NCBI RefSeq assembly: GCF_028688795.1
Contig: NZ_JAQTXM010000001.1
Coordinates: 248,001 to 312,000 of the forward strand
Direction of reading: 5' to 3'
DNA from: Rhodoferax sp.
GTDB taxonomy: Bacteria > Pseudomonadota > Gammaproteobacteria > Burkholderiales > Burkholderiaceae_C
DNA length: 64,000 nucleotides
Below the pieces are notes generated by a model that made no database searches, had not been told where the DNA came from, and worked only from the letters and a program-made list of their open reading frames with translations. Shown here in pieces: positions 21,591 to 31,077 of this stretch. Position numbers and translations under genes: made by a program. The first letter of the stretch is position 1; every line of letters starts with the position of its first letter.

Positions 21591-23123
21591 TCAGAGCGGG
21601 ATGTTGCCGTGCTTACGCCACGGGTTTTCCAGCTTTTTGTCTTTCAACATGACCAGGCTGCGGCAGATGCGCTTGCGCGTCTCGCTGGGCAAAATCACGT
21701 CGTCGATGAAGCCACGGGCACCCGCCACAAACGGGTTGGCAAAGCGGGCTTTGTATTCCGCTTCTTTGGCAGCCAGCTTTTCTGGATGGCCCTTGTCTTC
21801 GCGGAAGATGATTTCCACCGCGCCCTTGGCGCCCATCACAGCGATTTCAGCATTGGGCCAGGCAAAGTTGACGTCACCACGCAGGTGCTTGGAGCTCATC
21901 ACGTCATACGCGCCGCCGTAGGCTTTGCGGGTGATCACCGTGATTTTTGGCACCGTGCATTCGGCATACGCATAGAGCAACTTGGCACCGTGCTTGATGA
22001 TGCCGCCATACTCCTGTGCGGTGCCGGGCATGAAACCGGGCACATCGACAAAGGTGATGACAGGAATGTTGAAGGCATCACAAAAGCGCACAAAACGCGC
22101 GGCCTTGATGCTGCTCTTTATGTCCAGGCAACCGGCCAGCACCAAGGGTTGGTTCGCCACAATGCCCACGGTTTGGCCGTCCATGCGGGCAAAGCCAATG
22201 ATGATGTTTTTGGCGTATTCAGGCTGAATTTCAAAAAAGTCGCCGTCATCAACCGTCTTGAGGATCAGCTCTTTCATGTCATACGCCTTGTTGGCGTTGT
22301 CTGGCACCAGCGTGTCCAGGCTGTGCTCGATGCGGCCGCTGGGGTCACCGCTTTGGCGCACTGGCGCTTTTTCACGGTTGTTGAGCGGCAGGTAGTTGTA
22401 CAAGCGGCGCAGCATGAGCAACGCCTCTACGTCGTTCTCAAACGCCAGGTCGGCGACACCGCTCTTGGTGGTGTGGCTGATGGCACCGCCCAGCTCTTCG
22501 GCGGTGACTTCTTCATGCGTCACCGTTTTAACCACTTCGGGGCCTGTGACAAACATGTAACTGCTGTCCTTGACCATGAAAATGAAGTCGGTCATGGCAG
22601 GCGAATACACCGCACCGCCAGCTGATGGCCCCATGATCATGCTGATTTGCGGCACCACGCCACTGGCCATCACGTTGCGTTGGAACACGTCGGCATAGCC
22701 GCCCAGGGACGCCACACCTTCCTGAATGCGCGCACCACCCGAGTCGTTCAAACCGATCACGGGCGCGCCAACCTTCATGGCTTGGTCCATGATCTTGCAG
22801 ATTTTTTCGGCATGCGCCTCAGACAAGGCACCACCGAACACAGTGAAATCCTGGCTGAAAACAAACACCAGACGGCCATTGATCATGCCGTAGCCGGTGA
22901 CCACGCCGTCGCCTGGGATCTTGTTGTCCTGCATGCCAAAGTCTGAGCAGCGGTGCTCGACAAACATGTCCCATTCTTCAAACGTGCCTTCGTCCAGCAA
23001 CACGTCCAGACGCTCACGGGCGGTGAGTTTGCCTTTTTTGTGTTGCGCGTCGATGCGCTTTTGTCCTCCGCCCAAGCGGGCTAGTTCGCGCTTTTTTTCC
23101 AGTTGTTCAAGAATATCGTGCAT
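21591..23123 (-). CDS. pccB: Propionyl-CoA carboxylase, carboxyltransferase beta subunit
   Basis: This 510-residue acyl-CoA carboxyltransferase has '[24 protein letters not shown]' and '[16 protein letters not shown]' forming the first oxyanion region, and '[28 protein letters not shown]' the second. The aspartate in '[11 protein letters not shown]' context fits propionyl-CoA preference, though sequence alone is not decisive. It works with PccA next to it. Between it and meaB lie 67 bases containing one repeat copy. Confidence 0.95.
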   Translation of the reverse strand: MHDILEQLEKKRELARLGGGQKRIDAQHKKGKLTARERLDVLLDEGTFEEWDMFVEHRCSDFGMQDNKIPGDGVVTGYGMINGRLVFVFSQDFTVFGGALSEAHAEKICKIMDQAMKVGAPVIGLNDSGGARIQEGVASLGGYADVFQRNVMASGVVPQISMIMGPSAGGAVYSPAMTDFIFMVKDSSYMFVTGPEVVKTVTHEEVTAEELGGAISHTTKSGVADLAFENDVEALLMLRRLYNYLPLNNREKAPVRQSGDPSGRIEHSLDTLVPDNANKAYDMKELILKTVDDGDFFEIQPEYAKNIIIGFARMDGQTVGIVANQPLVLAGCLDIKSSIKAARFVRFCDAFNIPVITFVDVPGFMPGTAQEYGGIIKHGAKLLYAYAECTVPKITVITRKAYGGAYDVMSSKHLRGDVNFAWPNAEIAVMGAKGAVEIIFREDKGHPEKLAAKEAEYKARFANPFVAGARGFIDDVILPSETRKRICRSLVMLKDKKLENPWRKHGNIPL

Positions 23124-23164
23124 GGCTTGGTCTCTCTAGGGTCAGAAATGTGGTTGAATTAATT

Positions 23165-23213
23165 GTTATATATTTGATAGCTGCTCACGCTTATTCTGCA
23201 TGGGCTAGGAGCA
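23165..23213 (-). repeat. Dispersed palindromic repeat, copy 3 (spans meaB stop codon)
   Basis: Read on the minus strand: CTCCTAGCCC, core, ATAAGCGTGAGCAGCTAT, seven bases, then ATAAC. The TAA stop of meaB and its last seven codons lie inside the element. Confidence 0.75.
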
Positions 23214-24210
23214 TATTTCGTGCTGCAGTAGAGGCTGCTACCCGGCCTTCCAGCACGTCTTGGGTCAGCTTGGGCAACAGGTTCTTGACGGCAGGGTGCT
23301 GGGCAAATGCCAGTTTCAAACCGGCATCAATGCGTTCCCACATCCACGACAAGGCCTGCTTTTGACGGCGCGAGGAAAATTTGCCGCTACCCATTTGCAA
23401 CGCCTTGAATTCAAGCACCTTGGCCCAGAACGTGTCAACGCCCTGAGCGCGCAGTGCGCTGAGTTGCATCACTTGTGGATGCCAGATTTTTTCGTCATGG
23501 TGCATGTGATCAGGGTTACCGTGCAGACCAAGCAAGCGCAAGCTTGATGAAATCTGAGCCCGTGCGCGGGTGGCGGCATCGGGGTCAATGTCGGCCTTGT
23601 TGATAACAACCAGGTCGGCAAGCTCCATCACACCTTTTTTGATGGCCTGCAGATCGTCCCCGGCGTTGGGCAACTGCATAAGCACAAACATGTCGGTCAT
23701 ATTGGCCACCGCCGTCTCGCTTTGGCCCACACCTACGGTTTCCACAATCACCACGTCATAACCTGCCGCCTCACACACCAGCATGACTTCGCGGGTTTTC
23801 TCCGCCACACCACCCAGCGTGCCGCTGCTCGGGCTGGGCCGGATGTAGGCGTTTTCATGCACCGACAGCAATTCCATGCGGGTTTTGTCACCCAGAATCG
23901 AACCGCCTGAGACCGTGCTGCTGGGGTCAACTGCCAACACGGCCACACGGTGGCCCTGCGCAATCAGGTACAAACCCAAGGCCTCAATGAAGGTGGATTT
24001 GCCCACACCCGGGACACCACTGATGCCCAACCGAAATGACTTTCCGGTGTGAGGCAGCAACGCCGTCAACAACTCATCCGCCTGCTCCCGGTGGTCGGCA
24101 CGGGTAGATTCAAGCAGCGTGATGGCTTTTGCGACGGCGCGGCGCTGACGCAGTCCGTTGCCCCGCGTGATGTCTTCCAAAGCTGCGCCATGTAACTGTG
24201 ACGTGACCAT
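23191..24210 (-). CDS. meaB: Methylmalonyl-CoA mutase-associated GTPase MeaB
   Basis: This 339-residue G3E-type GTPase (older name ArgK) has Walker A 'GISGVPGVGKSTFIEALG', 'AVDPSSTVSGGSILGDKTRM', 'VETVGVGQSE' and 'VINKADID'. MeaB protects and reloads the B12-dependent mutase by gating cofactor delivery. It lies 28 bases after the mutase gene. The C-terminus 'NMLLAHAE' is encoded by the repeat element covering the stop codon, so the native end may originally have been different. Confidence 0.94.
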   Translation of the reverse strand: MVTSQLHGAALEDITRGNGLRQRRAVAKAITLLESTRADHREQADELLTALLPHTGKSFRLGISGVPGVGKSTFIEALGLYLIAQGHRVAVLAVDPSSTVSGGSILGDKTRMELLSVHENAYIRPSPSSGTLGGVAEKTREVMLVCEAAGYDVVIVETVGVGQSETAVANMTDMFVLMQLPNAGDDLQAIKKGVMELADLVVINKADIDPDAATRARAQISSSLRLLGLHGNPDHMHHDEKIWHPQVMQLSALRAQGVDTFWAKVLEFKALQMGSGKFSSRRQKQALSWMWERIDAGLKLAFAQHPAVKNLLPKLTQDVLEGRVAASTAARNMLLAHAE

Positions 24211-24238
24211 ATATGCCCTACAGAAGCTACTGCAGCGG

Positions 24239-26395
24239 CTAGCCTAAAGCCTTCTTGATTTGTTCCAGCACATCCTTGGCGCTGGCCGGAATCGGTGTAC
24301 CCGGGCCGTAAATGCCTTTGACACCCGCCTCGTACAGCATGTCGTAGTCTTGGCGGGGAATCACGCCACCGACAAACACGATGATGTCGTCGGCACCCTG
24401 CTTTTTGAGCTCGGCAATGATGGCCGGCACCAGCGTTTTATGCCCTGCAGCCAGGGTGGACACACCCACAGCATGCACGTCGTTTTCAATCGCCTGGCGT
24501 GCGCATTCCTCGGGGGTCTGGAACAAAGGGCCCATGTCCACGTCAAAACCGAGGTCGGCAAACGCTGTGGCCACCACTTTGGCCCCACGGTCGTGGCCGT
24601 CTTGGCCAAGCTTGCTGATCATCACGCGCGGGCGACGGCCCTGGTCGGTGGCAAATTGGGCAATTTCTTCCTTGAGTTTGTCCCATCCTTCGGCCGAGTC
24701 ATAAGCGGCTGCATACACACCAGTCACTTTTTGTGTATCGGCGCGGTGGCGGCCAAATGATTTTTCCATGGCATCACTGATTTCACCCACAGTAGCCCGG
24801 GCGCGCATGGCTTTGATGGACAAGTCCAACAAGTTACCAGTACCGTGCGCTGCTGCGTTTTCGATAGCTTCTAACGCCTGTTTTACTTGGGCGGCATCCC
24901 GTTTTTGCTTGATATTATTCAAGCGGGCGATTTGCGAATCACGCACCGCCACATTGTCAATGTCACGGGACTCAATAGCGTCTTCGGTCTTCAGCTTGTA
25001 CTTGTTGACACCCACGATGACATCTTTGCCACTGTCAATGCGGGCCTGCTTTTCTGCGGCGGCAGCCTCAATTTTCAGCTTGGCCCAGCCCGAATCCACG
25101 GCCTTGGTCATGCCACCCATGGCCTCGACTTCTTCGATGATGGCCCATGCGGCATCGGCCATGTCTTGCGTCAGCTTTTCCATCATGTAGCTGCCAGCCC
25201 ACGGATCGATCACGTTCGGAATATGCGTTTCTTCCTGGATGATGAGCTGGGTGTTGCGCGCGATGCGGCTTGAAAACTCGGTGGGCAAGGCGATTGCCTC
25301 ATCAAACGAATTGGTGTGCAGCGACTGGGTGCCGCCAAATACCGCCGCCATGGCCTCAATCGTGGTGCGCACCACATTGTTGTAGGGGTCTTGCTCTGTG
25401 AGCGACCAACCGGATGTCTGGCAATGGGTGCGCAGCATCAGGCTCTTGGGAGACTTGGCATTAAAGCCCTTCATGATGCGGCACCACAGCAAGCGTGCGG
25501 CGCGCATTTTGGCAACTTCAAGGTAGAAGTTCATGCCAATCGCCCAGAAAAAGCTCAAGCGGCCCGCGAATTCATCGACATCCATACCCTTGGCAATGGC
25601 TGTCTTGACGTATTCCTTGCCATCAGCCAATGTAAAGGCCAGTTCCAGCGCCTGGTTGGCACCCGCTTCCTGCATGTGGTAACCCGAAATGCTGATCGAG
25701 TTGAACTTCGGCATGTTCTTGGCCGTGTACTCGATGATGTCGCCAATGATGCGCATACTGGGTGCTGGCGGATAGATGTAGGTGTTTCTCACCATGAACT
25801 CTTTCAGAATGTCATTCTGAATGGTGCCGCTCAACTTGTCCTGGCTGACACCCTGCTCTTCAGCCGCGATCACATAGCCGGCCAGCACCGGCAGCACCGC
25901 GCCGTTCATGGTCATGGACACACTCACTTTGTCCAGCGGAATCTGGTCAAATAGAATCTTCATGTCCTCGACCGAGTCGATGGCCACACCCGCCTTGCCC
26001 ACGTCACCCGTCACCCGAGGATGGTCAGAGTCGTAGCCGCGGTGGGTGGCCAGATCAAACGCCACCGACACACCCTGCCCGCCCGCAGCCAGCGCCTTGC
26101 GGTAAAAAGCATTGGATTCTTCCGCAGTAGAAAACCCTGCGTATTGGCGAATGGTCCAGGGGCGCACCGCATACATTGTGGCCTGTGGACCACGCAAATA
26201 AGGCTCAAACCCTGGCAAAGTGTTGGTGTACTTGAGGTCTTTGGTGTCCTCTGCGGTATACAACGGCTTGACGGAAATACCATCAGGTGTATGCCAGTTA
26301 AGTGCGTTCACATCACCACCCGGCGCAGACTTGGCAGCTGCTTTAGCCCAAGCGTCCAGGTTACTGGGCTGAAATTCAGGGGTATTTTGTGTCAT
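24239..26395 (-). CDS. scpA: Methylmalonyl-CoA mutase, single-chain, adenosylcobalamin-dependent
   Basis: This 718-residue protein starts at [12 protein letters not shown]. The track start at 26407 is a TTG and less likely. The N-terminal TIM barrel holds '[23 protein letters not shown]', and the C-terminal B12-binding domain has the DxHxxG motif '[22 protein letters not shown]'. It isomerises (R)-methylmalonyl-CoA to succinyl-CoA, feeding propionate, odd-chain and branched-chain carbon into the TCA cycle. It is the first gene of the minus-strand propionyl-CoA run and is divergent from the GntR gene. Confidence 0.95.
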   Translation of the reverse strand: MTQNTPEFQPSNLDAWAKAAAKSAPGGDVNALNWHTPDGISVKPLYTAEDTKDLKYTNTLPGFEPYLRGPQATMYAVRPWTIRQYAGFSTAEESNAFYRKALAAGGQGVSVAFDLATHRGYDSDHPRVTGDVGKAGVAIDSVEDMKILFDQIPLDKVSVSMTMNGAVLPVLAGYVIAAEEQGVSQDKLSGTIQNDILKEFMVRNTYIYPPAPSMRIIGDIIEYTAKNMPKFNSISISGYHMQEAGANQALELAFTLADGKEYVKTAIAKGMDVDEFAGRLSFFWAIGMNFYLEVAKMRAARLLWCRIMKGFNAKSPKSLMLRTHCQTSGWSLTEQDPYNNVVRTTIEAMAAVFGGTQSLHTNSFDEAIALPTEFSSRIARNTQLIIQEETHIPNVIDPWAGSYMMEKLTQDMADAAWAIIEEVEAMGGMTKAVDSGWAKLKIEAAAAEKQARIDSGKDVIVGVNKYKLKTEDAIESRDIDNVAVRDSQIARLNNIKQKRDAAQVKQALEAIENAAAHGTGNLLDLSIKAMRARATVGEISDAMEKSFGRHRADTQKVTGVYAAAYDSAEGWDKLKEEIAQFATDQGRRPRVMISKLGQDGHDRGAKVVATAFADLGFDVDMGPLFQTPEECARQAIENDVHAVGVSTLAAGHKTLVPAIIAELKKQGADDIIVFVGGVIPRQDYDMLYEAGVKGIYGPGTPIPASAKDVLEQIKKALG

Positions 26396-26470
26396 GGCAG
26401 CAAGCAATAAAGATTAGGTAAACGGCAGGCTCCTGCATTTGAAGAAGCGCACCAACTTTAGCAAATTGAG

Positions 26471-26499
26471 TTTACATTATTTATAATTATTGATGCAAA
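26471..26499. promoter_or_regulatory. Candidate operator between scpA and the GntR regulator gene
   Basis: The arms TTTACAT and ATGCAAA, an inverted repeat with one mismatch, flank an AT-rich centre in the 132-base divergent promoter region. The position suits binding by the adjacent GntR protein. This is a context inference. Confidence 0.4.
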
Positions 26500-26527
26500 A
26501 AATTCCGTCCAGCTTACAATAATTGCC

Positions 26528-27175
26528 ATGGCAGCACTTTCTTTAGCACCGCGCGCACTCTACGAGGAAGTAGCGGAGTTGCTGCGCCAACGCATATTTA
26601 ACCGTGAGCTCGAACCCGGAAGCTGGATCGACGAGCTCAAAATTGCCGAAGCCTATGGCATCAGTCGCACGCCCCTGCGCGAGGCACTCAAAGTGCTGGC
26701 TGCAGAAGGCTTGGTCACAATGAAAGTACGCCGCGGGGCCTACGTGACAGAGGTTTCCGAACGGGATTTAAGCGATGTCTATCACCTACTCAGTCTGCTT
26801 GAGTCTGATGCTGCCGGCGTCGTTGCAGAAACGGCTTCAGAAGGCCAAATGCGTGAGCTGCAGTCGCTTCACCAAGAACTTGAACTGGCTGCGCTGCCTG
26901 AAAAACAGGACAAGGAACGTTTTTTTGAGATCAATGAGCGCTTTCACATGCGCCTGCTTGAGATTGCCAACAACCGCTGGCGCGACCAAATGGTGGCCGA
27001 TCTGCGCAAGGTGATGAAACTTAATCGCCATAATTCCTTGCTAAAAAATGGCCGCATTCAGGAATCACTTGGCGAACACCGCGCCATCATGAACGCCTTG
27101 ATTACCAGAGACTCTGTTCTCTGCCAACAGCGCATGCAAGAGCATTTCCGAAACGGTCTTGAAGCTGCAAACTGA
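26528..27175 (+). CDS. GntR family regulator, FCD domain
   Basis: This 215-residue regulator has a winged helix ('LYEEVAELLRQRIFNRELEPGSWIDELKIAEAYGISRTPLREALKVLAAEGLV') and an all-helical FCD ligand domain with 'HMRLLEIANNRW' and 'EHRAIMNALI', which carry metal/ligand histidines in the family. It is divergent from the propionyl-CoA operon and is probably its repressor or activator, responding to a pathway acid or CoA ester. Target and ligand are inferred only. Confidence 0.9.
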   Translation: MAALSLAPRALYEEVAELLRQRIFNRELEPGSWIDELKIAEAYGISRTPLREALKVLAAEGLVTMKVRRGAYVTEVSERDLSDVYHLLSLLESDAAGVVAETASEGQMRELQSLHQELELAALPEKQDKERFFEINERFHMRLLEIANNRWRDQMVADLRKVMKLNRHNSLLKNGRIQESLGEHRAIMNALITRDSVLCQQRMQEHFRNGLEAAN

Positions 27176-27204
27176 AAATTTTTTGGAGAGGGCAATTGCA
27201 CGAA

Positions 27205-27281
27205 TGGCCAGCCCGGAGGGACTCGAACCCCCTACCCATGTCTTAGAAGGACATTGCTCTATCCGGATGAGCTACGGGCTG
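27205..27281 (-). tRNA. tRNA-Arg (anticodon TCT)
   Basis: The cloverleaf reads CAGCCCG acceptor, D arm GCTC/GAGC, anticodon stem ATGTC/GACAT with loop CTTCTAA (anticodon TCT), T arm with TTCGAGT, acceptor CGGGCTG, discriminator G and encoded CCA. It is 77 nt long and lies 20 nt downstream of tRNA-Pro, so the two are probably co-transcribed. Confidence 0.96.
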
Positions 27282-27301
27282 AGGTCCCGAGATGAAAAAT
27301 A

Positions 27302-27378
<77 letters not shown>

Positions 27379-27386
27379 ACAACACT

Positions 27387-27415
27387 ATTGTAATAGCTCA
27401 ACTGACCGTTTTCAG
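27387..27415 (-). promoter_or_regulatory. Candidate promoter of the tRNA-Pro/tRNA-Arg unit
   Basis: On the minus strand CTGAAA and TACAAT are spaced by 17 bases, with the -10 box 8 bases upstream of the mature tRNA-Pro 5' end. Confidence 0.45.
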
Positions 27416-27502
27416 CCAAGACCAGTCAGCTATAAGACTTCTTTTTGATCCAATGCGTGCCAACGGTCCAAACCGTACAGAATATCAAACAACAATAGCC
27501 TC

Positions 27503-28270
27503 ATGACGATCAAGAAAGATTCCGTGCTAGCCTGGTTGGAACCTGGGCAAGCATTTCCCGCTGTGTCCCAGGCATGGGGAGCGGATAGTCCAGCGCCCGG
27601 CTTATTGTGTGCCGGCAGTGACTTACGACCTCCAACCCTGCGAAGTGCCTACTCACAGGGAATTTTCCCCTGGTACAGCGCAGGTCAGCCCGTACTTTGG
27701 TGGAGTCCAGAACCGCGCATGGTGCTGCGCGTGAACGAGTTTCGCTTGCATCCATCACTCAAGAAGACCTTGAAACAATTTGCGAACACAGCATCCTGTG
27801 AAATTCGCGTCGACTCGGCATTTGAAGAGGTGATTCGCTCGTGCAGTTCCAGCCCCAGGGATGGCCAGGCAGGCACCTGGATTTTGCCCGAGATGATTGA
27901 TGCCTACATTGAATTCCATCGGGCTGGATTTGCTCACAGCATTGAAACTTGGGCGAACGGGCAACTCGTTGGCGGGCTTTACTGCGTTGCCATTGGCCAA
28001 GCTGTGTTCGGCGAGTCCATGTTTCACCGCGCTACCGATGGCTCCAAAATTGCGCTGGCAGCACTGGTTGCGCTTTGCCGCCACCAATGCATCCCCCTCA
28101 TTGATTGCCAGCAAAACACCCGGCACCTGGCTTCTTTGGGTGCCCAGGAAATTTCCAGAACGGTATTCGTGGAAGGCGTTCAAAGGCTTGCACGCCACGC
28201 GTCGCCCCACTGGAAGTTTGACCCCGTATACTGGAATCAACTTGTTGCATTGACATCTGCCAACGCGTGA
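27503..28270 (+). CDS. aat: Leucyl/phenylalanyl-tRNA--protein transferase
   Basis: This 255-residue protein has Aat signatures 'LRSAYSQGIFPWYSAGQPVLWWSPEPRMVL', 'HSIETWANGQLVGGLYCVAIGQAVFGESMF' and 'IPLIDCQQNTRHLASLGAQEISR'. The enzyme attaches Leu or Phe from tRNA to N-terminal Arg/Lys, creating degrons for ClpS-ClpAP. The N-terminus is about 15 residues longer than the E. coli protein. Its stop overlaps the bpt start, and the pair forms a bacterial N-degron operon. Confidence 0.96.
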   Translation: MTIKKDSVLAWLEPGQAFPAVSQAWGADSPAPGLLCAGSDLRPPTLRSAYSQGIFPWYSAGQPVLWWSPEPRMVLRVNEFRLHPSLKKTLKQFANTASCEIRVDSAFEEVIRSCSSSPRDGQAGTWILPEMIDAYIEFHRAGFAHSIETWANGQLVGGLYCVAIGQAVFGESMFHRATDGSKIALAALVALCRHQCIPLIDCQQNTRHLASLGAQEISRTVFVEGVQRLARHASPHWKFDPVYWNQLVALTSANA

Positions 28271-29019
28271 CACACTGCCCAACACCTCCCCTCAGTCAAG
28301 TTCAGTATTACGCAACGGCTGCCTATCCATGCAGTTACCTTGAAGGCCGAATCGCCCGCTCGCAAGTTGCAGGCCCAAGCGAGAAAATTGACACTGCGGC
28401 ATACAGTGACTTGATTCACCAAGGTTTTCGCAGAAGTGGCGACTTTGTGTACCGCCCCCACTGTGACCATTGCCAAGCCTGCAGATCGATACGTGTCCCA
28501 GTTACCGAATTTCGACCTGACAAAAGTCAACGCCGCGCGCGAAGAAAACACAGCAACCTGACTGCCTATCTCAGCAAGCCTCACTTTTCTGAGGAGCACT
28601 ACGCCCTTTTCCAAAGGTACCAAAAAGCCAGGCATAAAGACGGAGGCATGGATTTCGACAATGCTGAGCACTATGTCGAGTTTTTGGTAAATACACGGGT
28701 CGACTCATACATGATTGAGTTTCGGGAAGAAGTCTGCGATGGTTCAACAAGCACGCTGAGAATGGTGTCTATCGTCGACCAGCTCAGCGATGGGCTGTCG
28801 GCGGTCTATACATTTTTTGAACCACTTGGTGGTCAGAGCTACGGAACTTTCAACGTGCTCTGGCAAATTGAATTTGCCCAGACCTTGGGCTTGGCCTACG
28901 TTTACCTTGGGTATTGGATTCAGACTTGCCGCAAGATGTCTTACAAAACCCGCTTTCAACCGAGTGAATTGTTGTCCCACGGGAAGTGGACTCGGGCCGA
29001 CCAAAATTCACTATGCTAA
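28267..29019 (+). CDS. bpt: Aspartate/glutamate leucyltransferase (arginyltransferase family)
   Basis: This 250-residue protein uses a GTG start overlapping the aat stop by 4 bases. 'YLEGRIARSQV', 'GFRRSGDFVYRPHCDHCQACRSIRVPV' and 'YVYLGYWIQTCRKMSYKTRFQPSELL' are the N- and C-terminal ATE domains. Bacterial Bpt transfers Leu to N-terminal Asp or Glu, extending the N-degron pathway with Aat. Length fits the family. Confidence 0.94.
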   Translation: MTHCPTPPLSQVQYYATAAYPCSYLEGRIARSQVAGPSEKIDTAAYSDLIHQGFRRSGDFVYRPHCDHCQACRSIRVPVTEFRPDKSQRRARRKHSNLTAYLSKPHFSEEHYALFQRYQKARHKDGGMDFDNAEHYVEFLVNTRVDSYMIEFREEVCDGSTSTLRMVSIVDQLSDGLSAVYTFFEPLGGQSYGTFNVLWQIEFAQTLGLAYVYLGYWIQTCRKMSYKTRFQPSELLSHGKWTRADQNSLC

Positions 29020-29064
29020 ACCCCATTTTTCACCATGTAAAATAGGAGGCAATAAGGAGATTTC

Positions 29065-29850
29065 ATGAGCCACGCAGCGACTGTGATTCCAGCCACACCA
29101 ACAGTTCAAGTGATCGAAAGATTGTTTGCGCTGATGAACGTGCTGGCATCCCGCGAAGAACCCATTTCGCTGAAAGAAATCAGTGAAAAAACTGGTCTAC
29201 ATCCTTCAACGGCACATCGCATTCTGAACGATCTGGCCATTGGACGTTTCGTTGATCGACCACAGCCAGGCAACTACCGGCTGGGTATGCGACTCCTTGA
29301 GTTAGGGAACCTTGTCAAAAACCGCTTGAATGTGCGTGATGCCGCGGTGGGCCCAATGCGTGAGTTGCACCGAATCACTCAGCAGCCGGTGAACTTGAGC
29401 ATGCGTCAGGGCGATGAAATCGTCTACATTGAACGCTCATACAGCGAGCGGTCTGGCATGCAGGTCGTTCGAGCCATTGGCGGGCGAGCACCATTACATC
29501 TAACCTCTGTGGGCAAACTATTTCTCGCGGCAGATGATCCTCAAAAAGTCAGGAATTACGCAACCAGAACAGGCTTGGGTGGTCACACAAAAAACAGCTT
29601 GACGCAATTACCCGCACTTGAGCGGGAACTCACAAAGGTGCGACTAGCCGCATATGCCAACGACAATGAAGAGCTAGAACTAGGTGTAAGGTGCATGGCT
29701 GCTGGCATCTACGACGACCAAGGAAAGCTCGTTGCAGGCCTGTCAATTTCAGCCCCTGCAGGTCGGATGGATGAGGCATGGCTCGGAAAACTCAAAGCGA
29801 CAGCCCGTGAGATTTCAGAAAATCTAGGATTTCGGCCGCTGGACGCCTAG
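29065..29850 (+). CDS. IclR family transcriptional regulator
   Basis: This 261-residue protein has an N-terminal winged helix ('EEPISLKEISEKTGLHPSTAHRILNDLAIGRFVDR') and a C-terminal GAF-like effector domain ('PLHLTSVGKLFLAADDPQKV', 'LGVRCMAAGIYDDQGKLVAGLSISAPAGRM'). AAGGAG lies 7 bases before the ATG. It has no obvious target beside it. The neighbours are the N-degron genes upstream and a convergent PBP gene, so the effector is unknown. Confidence 0.92.
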   Translation: MSHAATVIPATPTVQVIERLFALMNVLASREEPISLKEISEKTGLHPSTAHRILNDLAIGRFVDRPQPGNYRLGMRLLELGNLVKNRLNVRDAAVGPMRELHRITQQPVNLSMRQGDEIVYIERSYSERSGMQVVRAIGGRAPLHLTSVGKLFLAADDPQKVRNYATRTGLGGHTKNSLTQLPALERELTKVRLAAYANDNEELELGVRCMAAGIYDDQGKLVAGLSISAPAGRMDEAWLGKLKATAREISENLGFRPLDA

Positions 29851-29886
29851 GCTTCCAAAGTGGAACTGTTTTGGCGAAGCAAAAAC

Positions 29887-30975
29887 TTACAAGACTTTCC
29901 CACTCAGAATCGCGGCCGGATGCAATACAGTGGATGCACTGGGAGAAGACTCAACCCAATGACGCACGCGTTCGGCATCAGCAAGTCGGGTAAGCTTGCC
30001 CGCCGAATCCAGAAAGACCATGATCAATTGGCGACCAGCCACCTTTGTTTGCATTACCAGACAACGCCCGGCTTCTGATATATAACCAGTTTTTTGTAGT
30101 CCAATGTCCCAAGTTGGGTTCTTGACCAGCCTATTTGTATTGTTGAACTGCAACATTCGATTACCAATGGCCACTTGGTAACCAGTCGATGTGGACAATT
30201 CACGCATCAAGGGCTGGCGATGTGCCACATTGACCAATTTCACCAAATCACGTGCACTTGACTGGTTCAGGCTGGACAGGCCGGTGGGTTCAACGTAACG
30301 CGTGTCCTTCATTCCCAGCAATTGGGCCTTGCTGTTCATCAGTTTGACGAATGCGGGCAGGCCACCAGAAGGATAAGTGCGTCCAAGCGCATGTGCAGCC
30401 CGATTCTCACTCGACATCAACGCCAAATGCAGCAACTCTCCACGGCTCAGTTCGGTACCCACACGCAAACGTGAGGAACTGCCTTTTTCTGTGTCAACGT
30501 CTTCTTGCGTGATCATGATTTTTTCATCCATGGGCAACATAGCCTCACTGATGATCAACCCTGTCATCAACTTGGTCAATGAGGCAATGGGCAAAATGGC
30601 CTGATCATTTTTACTGAAAAGAACCTCGTTTGTTTCTTGATCAACAACAAGCGCCACGCTGGATTTCAAATTCAGATTATCTTGGGCACCATGCAAGCCT
30701 GCCAACTCACCAAAAGAAAGCTTAGGTGCAATAAATAACGCTTGAGGCACTGCTTTGTGTTTGGTTGTCGCAAACGTGTGCGCCACGCGACGCTTACCAA
30801 CAACGACCGATTTTTTGGTCTTGTTGGCAGCTACTACTTTCTTTGATTTACTCACATGTGTCTTGGCAGGCGCTGCATGAGCCACTGGCACCCATGCCAA
30901 CCAACTCAATAAGACCAGGAGACATGCCAAACCGCGTGACTTCTTTCCAAAAACGCTCTGTCGAAAGTTTGTCAT
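29887..30975 (-). CDS. pbpG: D-alanyl-D-alanine endopeptidase (PBP7-like)
   Basis: The track starts at 31077, but the ATG at 30975 gives a proper signal peptide ('GLACLLVLLSWLAWVPVAHA') with GGAG 8 bases upstream. The 362-residue protein has an Ala/Lys-rich spacer, then an S11 peptidase domain with the three penicillin-binding motifs: SLTK (nucleophile Ser), SSENRAA (SxN) and KTG. These enzymes cut D-Ala-meso-DAP crosslinks in the periplasm. The endopeptidase rather than carboxypeptidase call rests on overall resemblance to PbpG. Confidence 0.88.
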   Translation of the reverse strand: MTNFRQSVFGKKSRGLACLLVLLSWLAWVPVAHAAPAKTHVSKSKKVVAANKTKKSVVVGKRRVAHTFATTKHKAVPQALFIAPKLSFGELAGLHGAQDNLNLKSSVALVVDQETNEVLFSKNDQAILPIASLTKLMTGLIISEAMLPMDEKIMITQEDVDTEKGSSSRLRVGTELSRGELLHLALMSSENRAAHALGRTYPSGGLPAFVKLMNSKAQLLGMKDTRYVEPTGLSSLNQSSARDLVKLVNVAHRQPLMRELSTSTGYQVAIGNRMLQFNNTNRLVKNPTWDIGLQKTGYISEAGRCLVMQTKVAGRQLIMVFLDSAGKLTRLADAERVRHWVESSPSASTVLHPAAILSGKVL

Positions 30976-31020
30976 TTCATTGTCTCCAGCCATTGAGTAG
31001 TCAGGAATCGAGTTTAATCT

Positions 31021-31057
31021 TAAAAAGTCTCGCAGTGGCAAGTACTTGCGAGACTTT
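31021..31057 (-). terminator. Rho-independent terminator after leuA
   Basis: AAAGTCTCGCA and TGCGAGACTTT form a perfect 11-bp stem, and on the minus strand the stem runs into TTTTTA. It lies 21 bases after the leuA stop. Confidence 0.75.
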
Positions 31058-31077
31058 CTTAAAGCAAATTTACGCAC

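Noticed and set aside
20584-21921. 445-residue plus-strand ORF opposite pccA
   Set aside because: It is antisense to well-recognised pccA coding sequence and has no recognisable domain.
24841-24905. Repeat-like sequence in the methylmalonyl-CoA mutase gene
   Set aside because: GCTGC-N7-ATAGCT fits the tail rule, but the rest is poor and the peptide '[15 protein letters not shown]' looks native to the linker before the B12 domain.
27387-27440. Possible repeat copy upstream of the tRNA genes
   Set aside because: Only a loose TAGCT/AGCTA pairing; the spacing does not follow the family and the region is better explained by the tRNA promoter.
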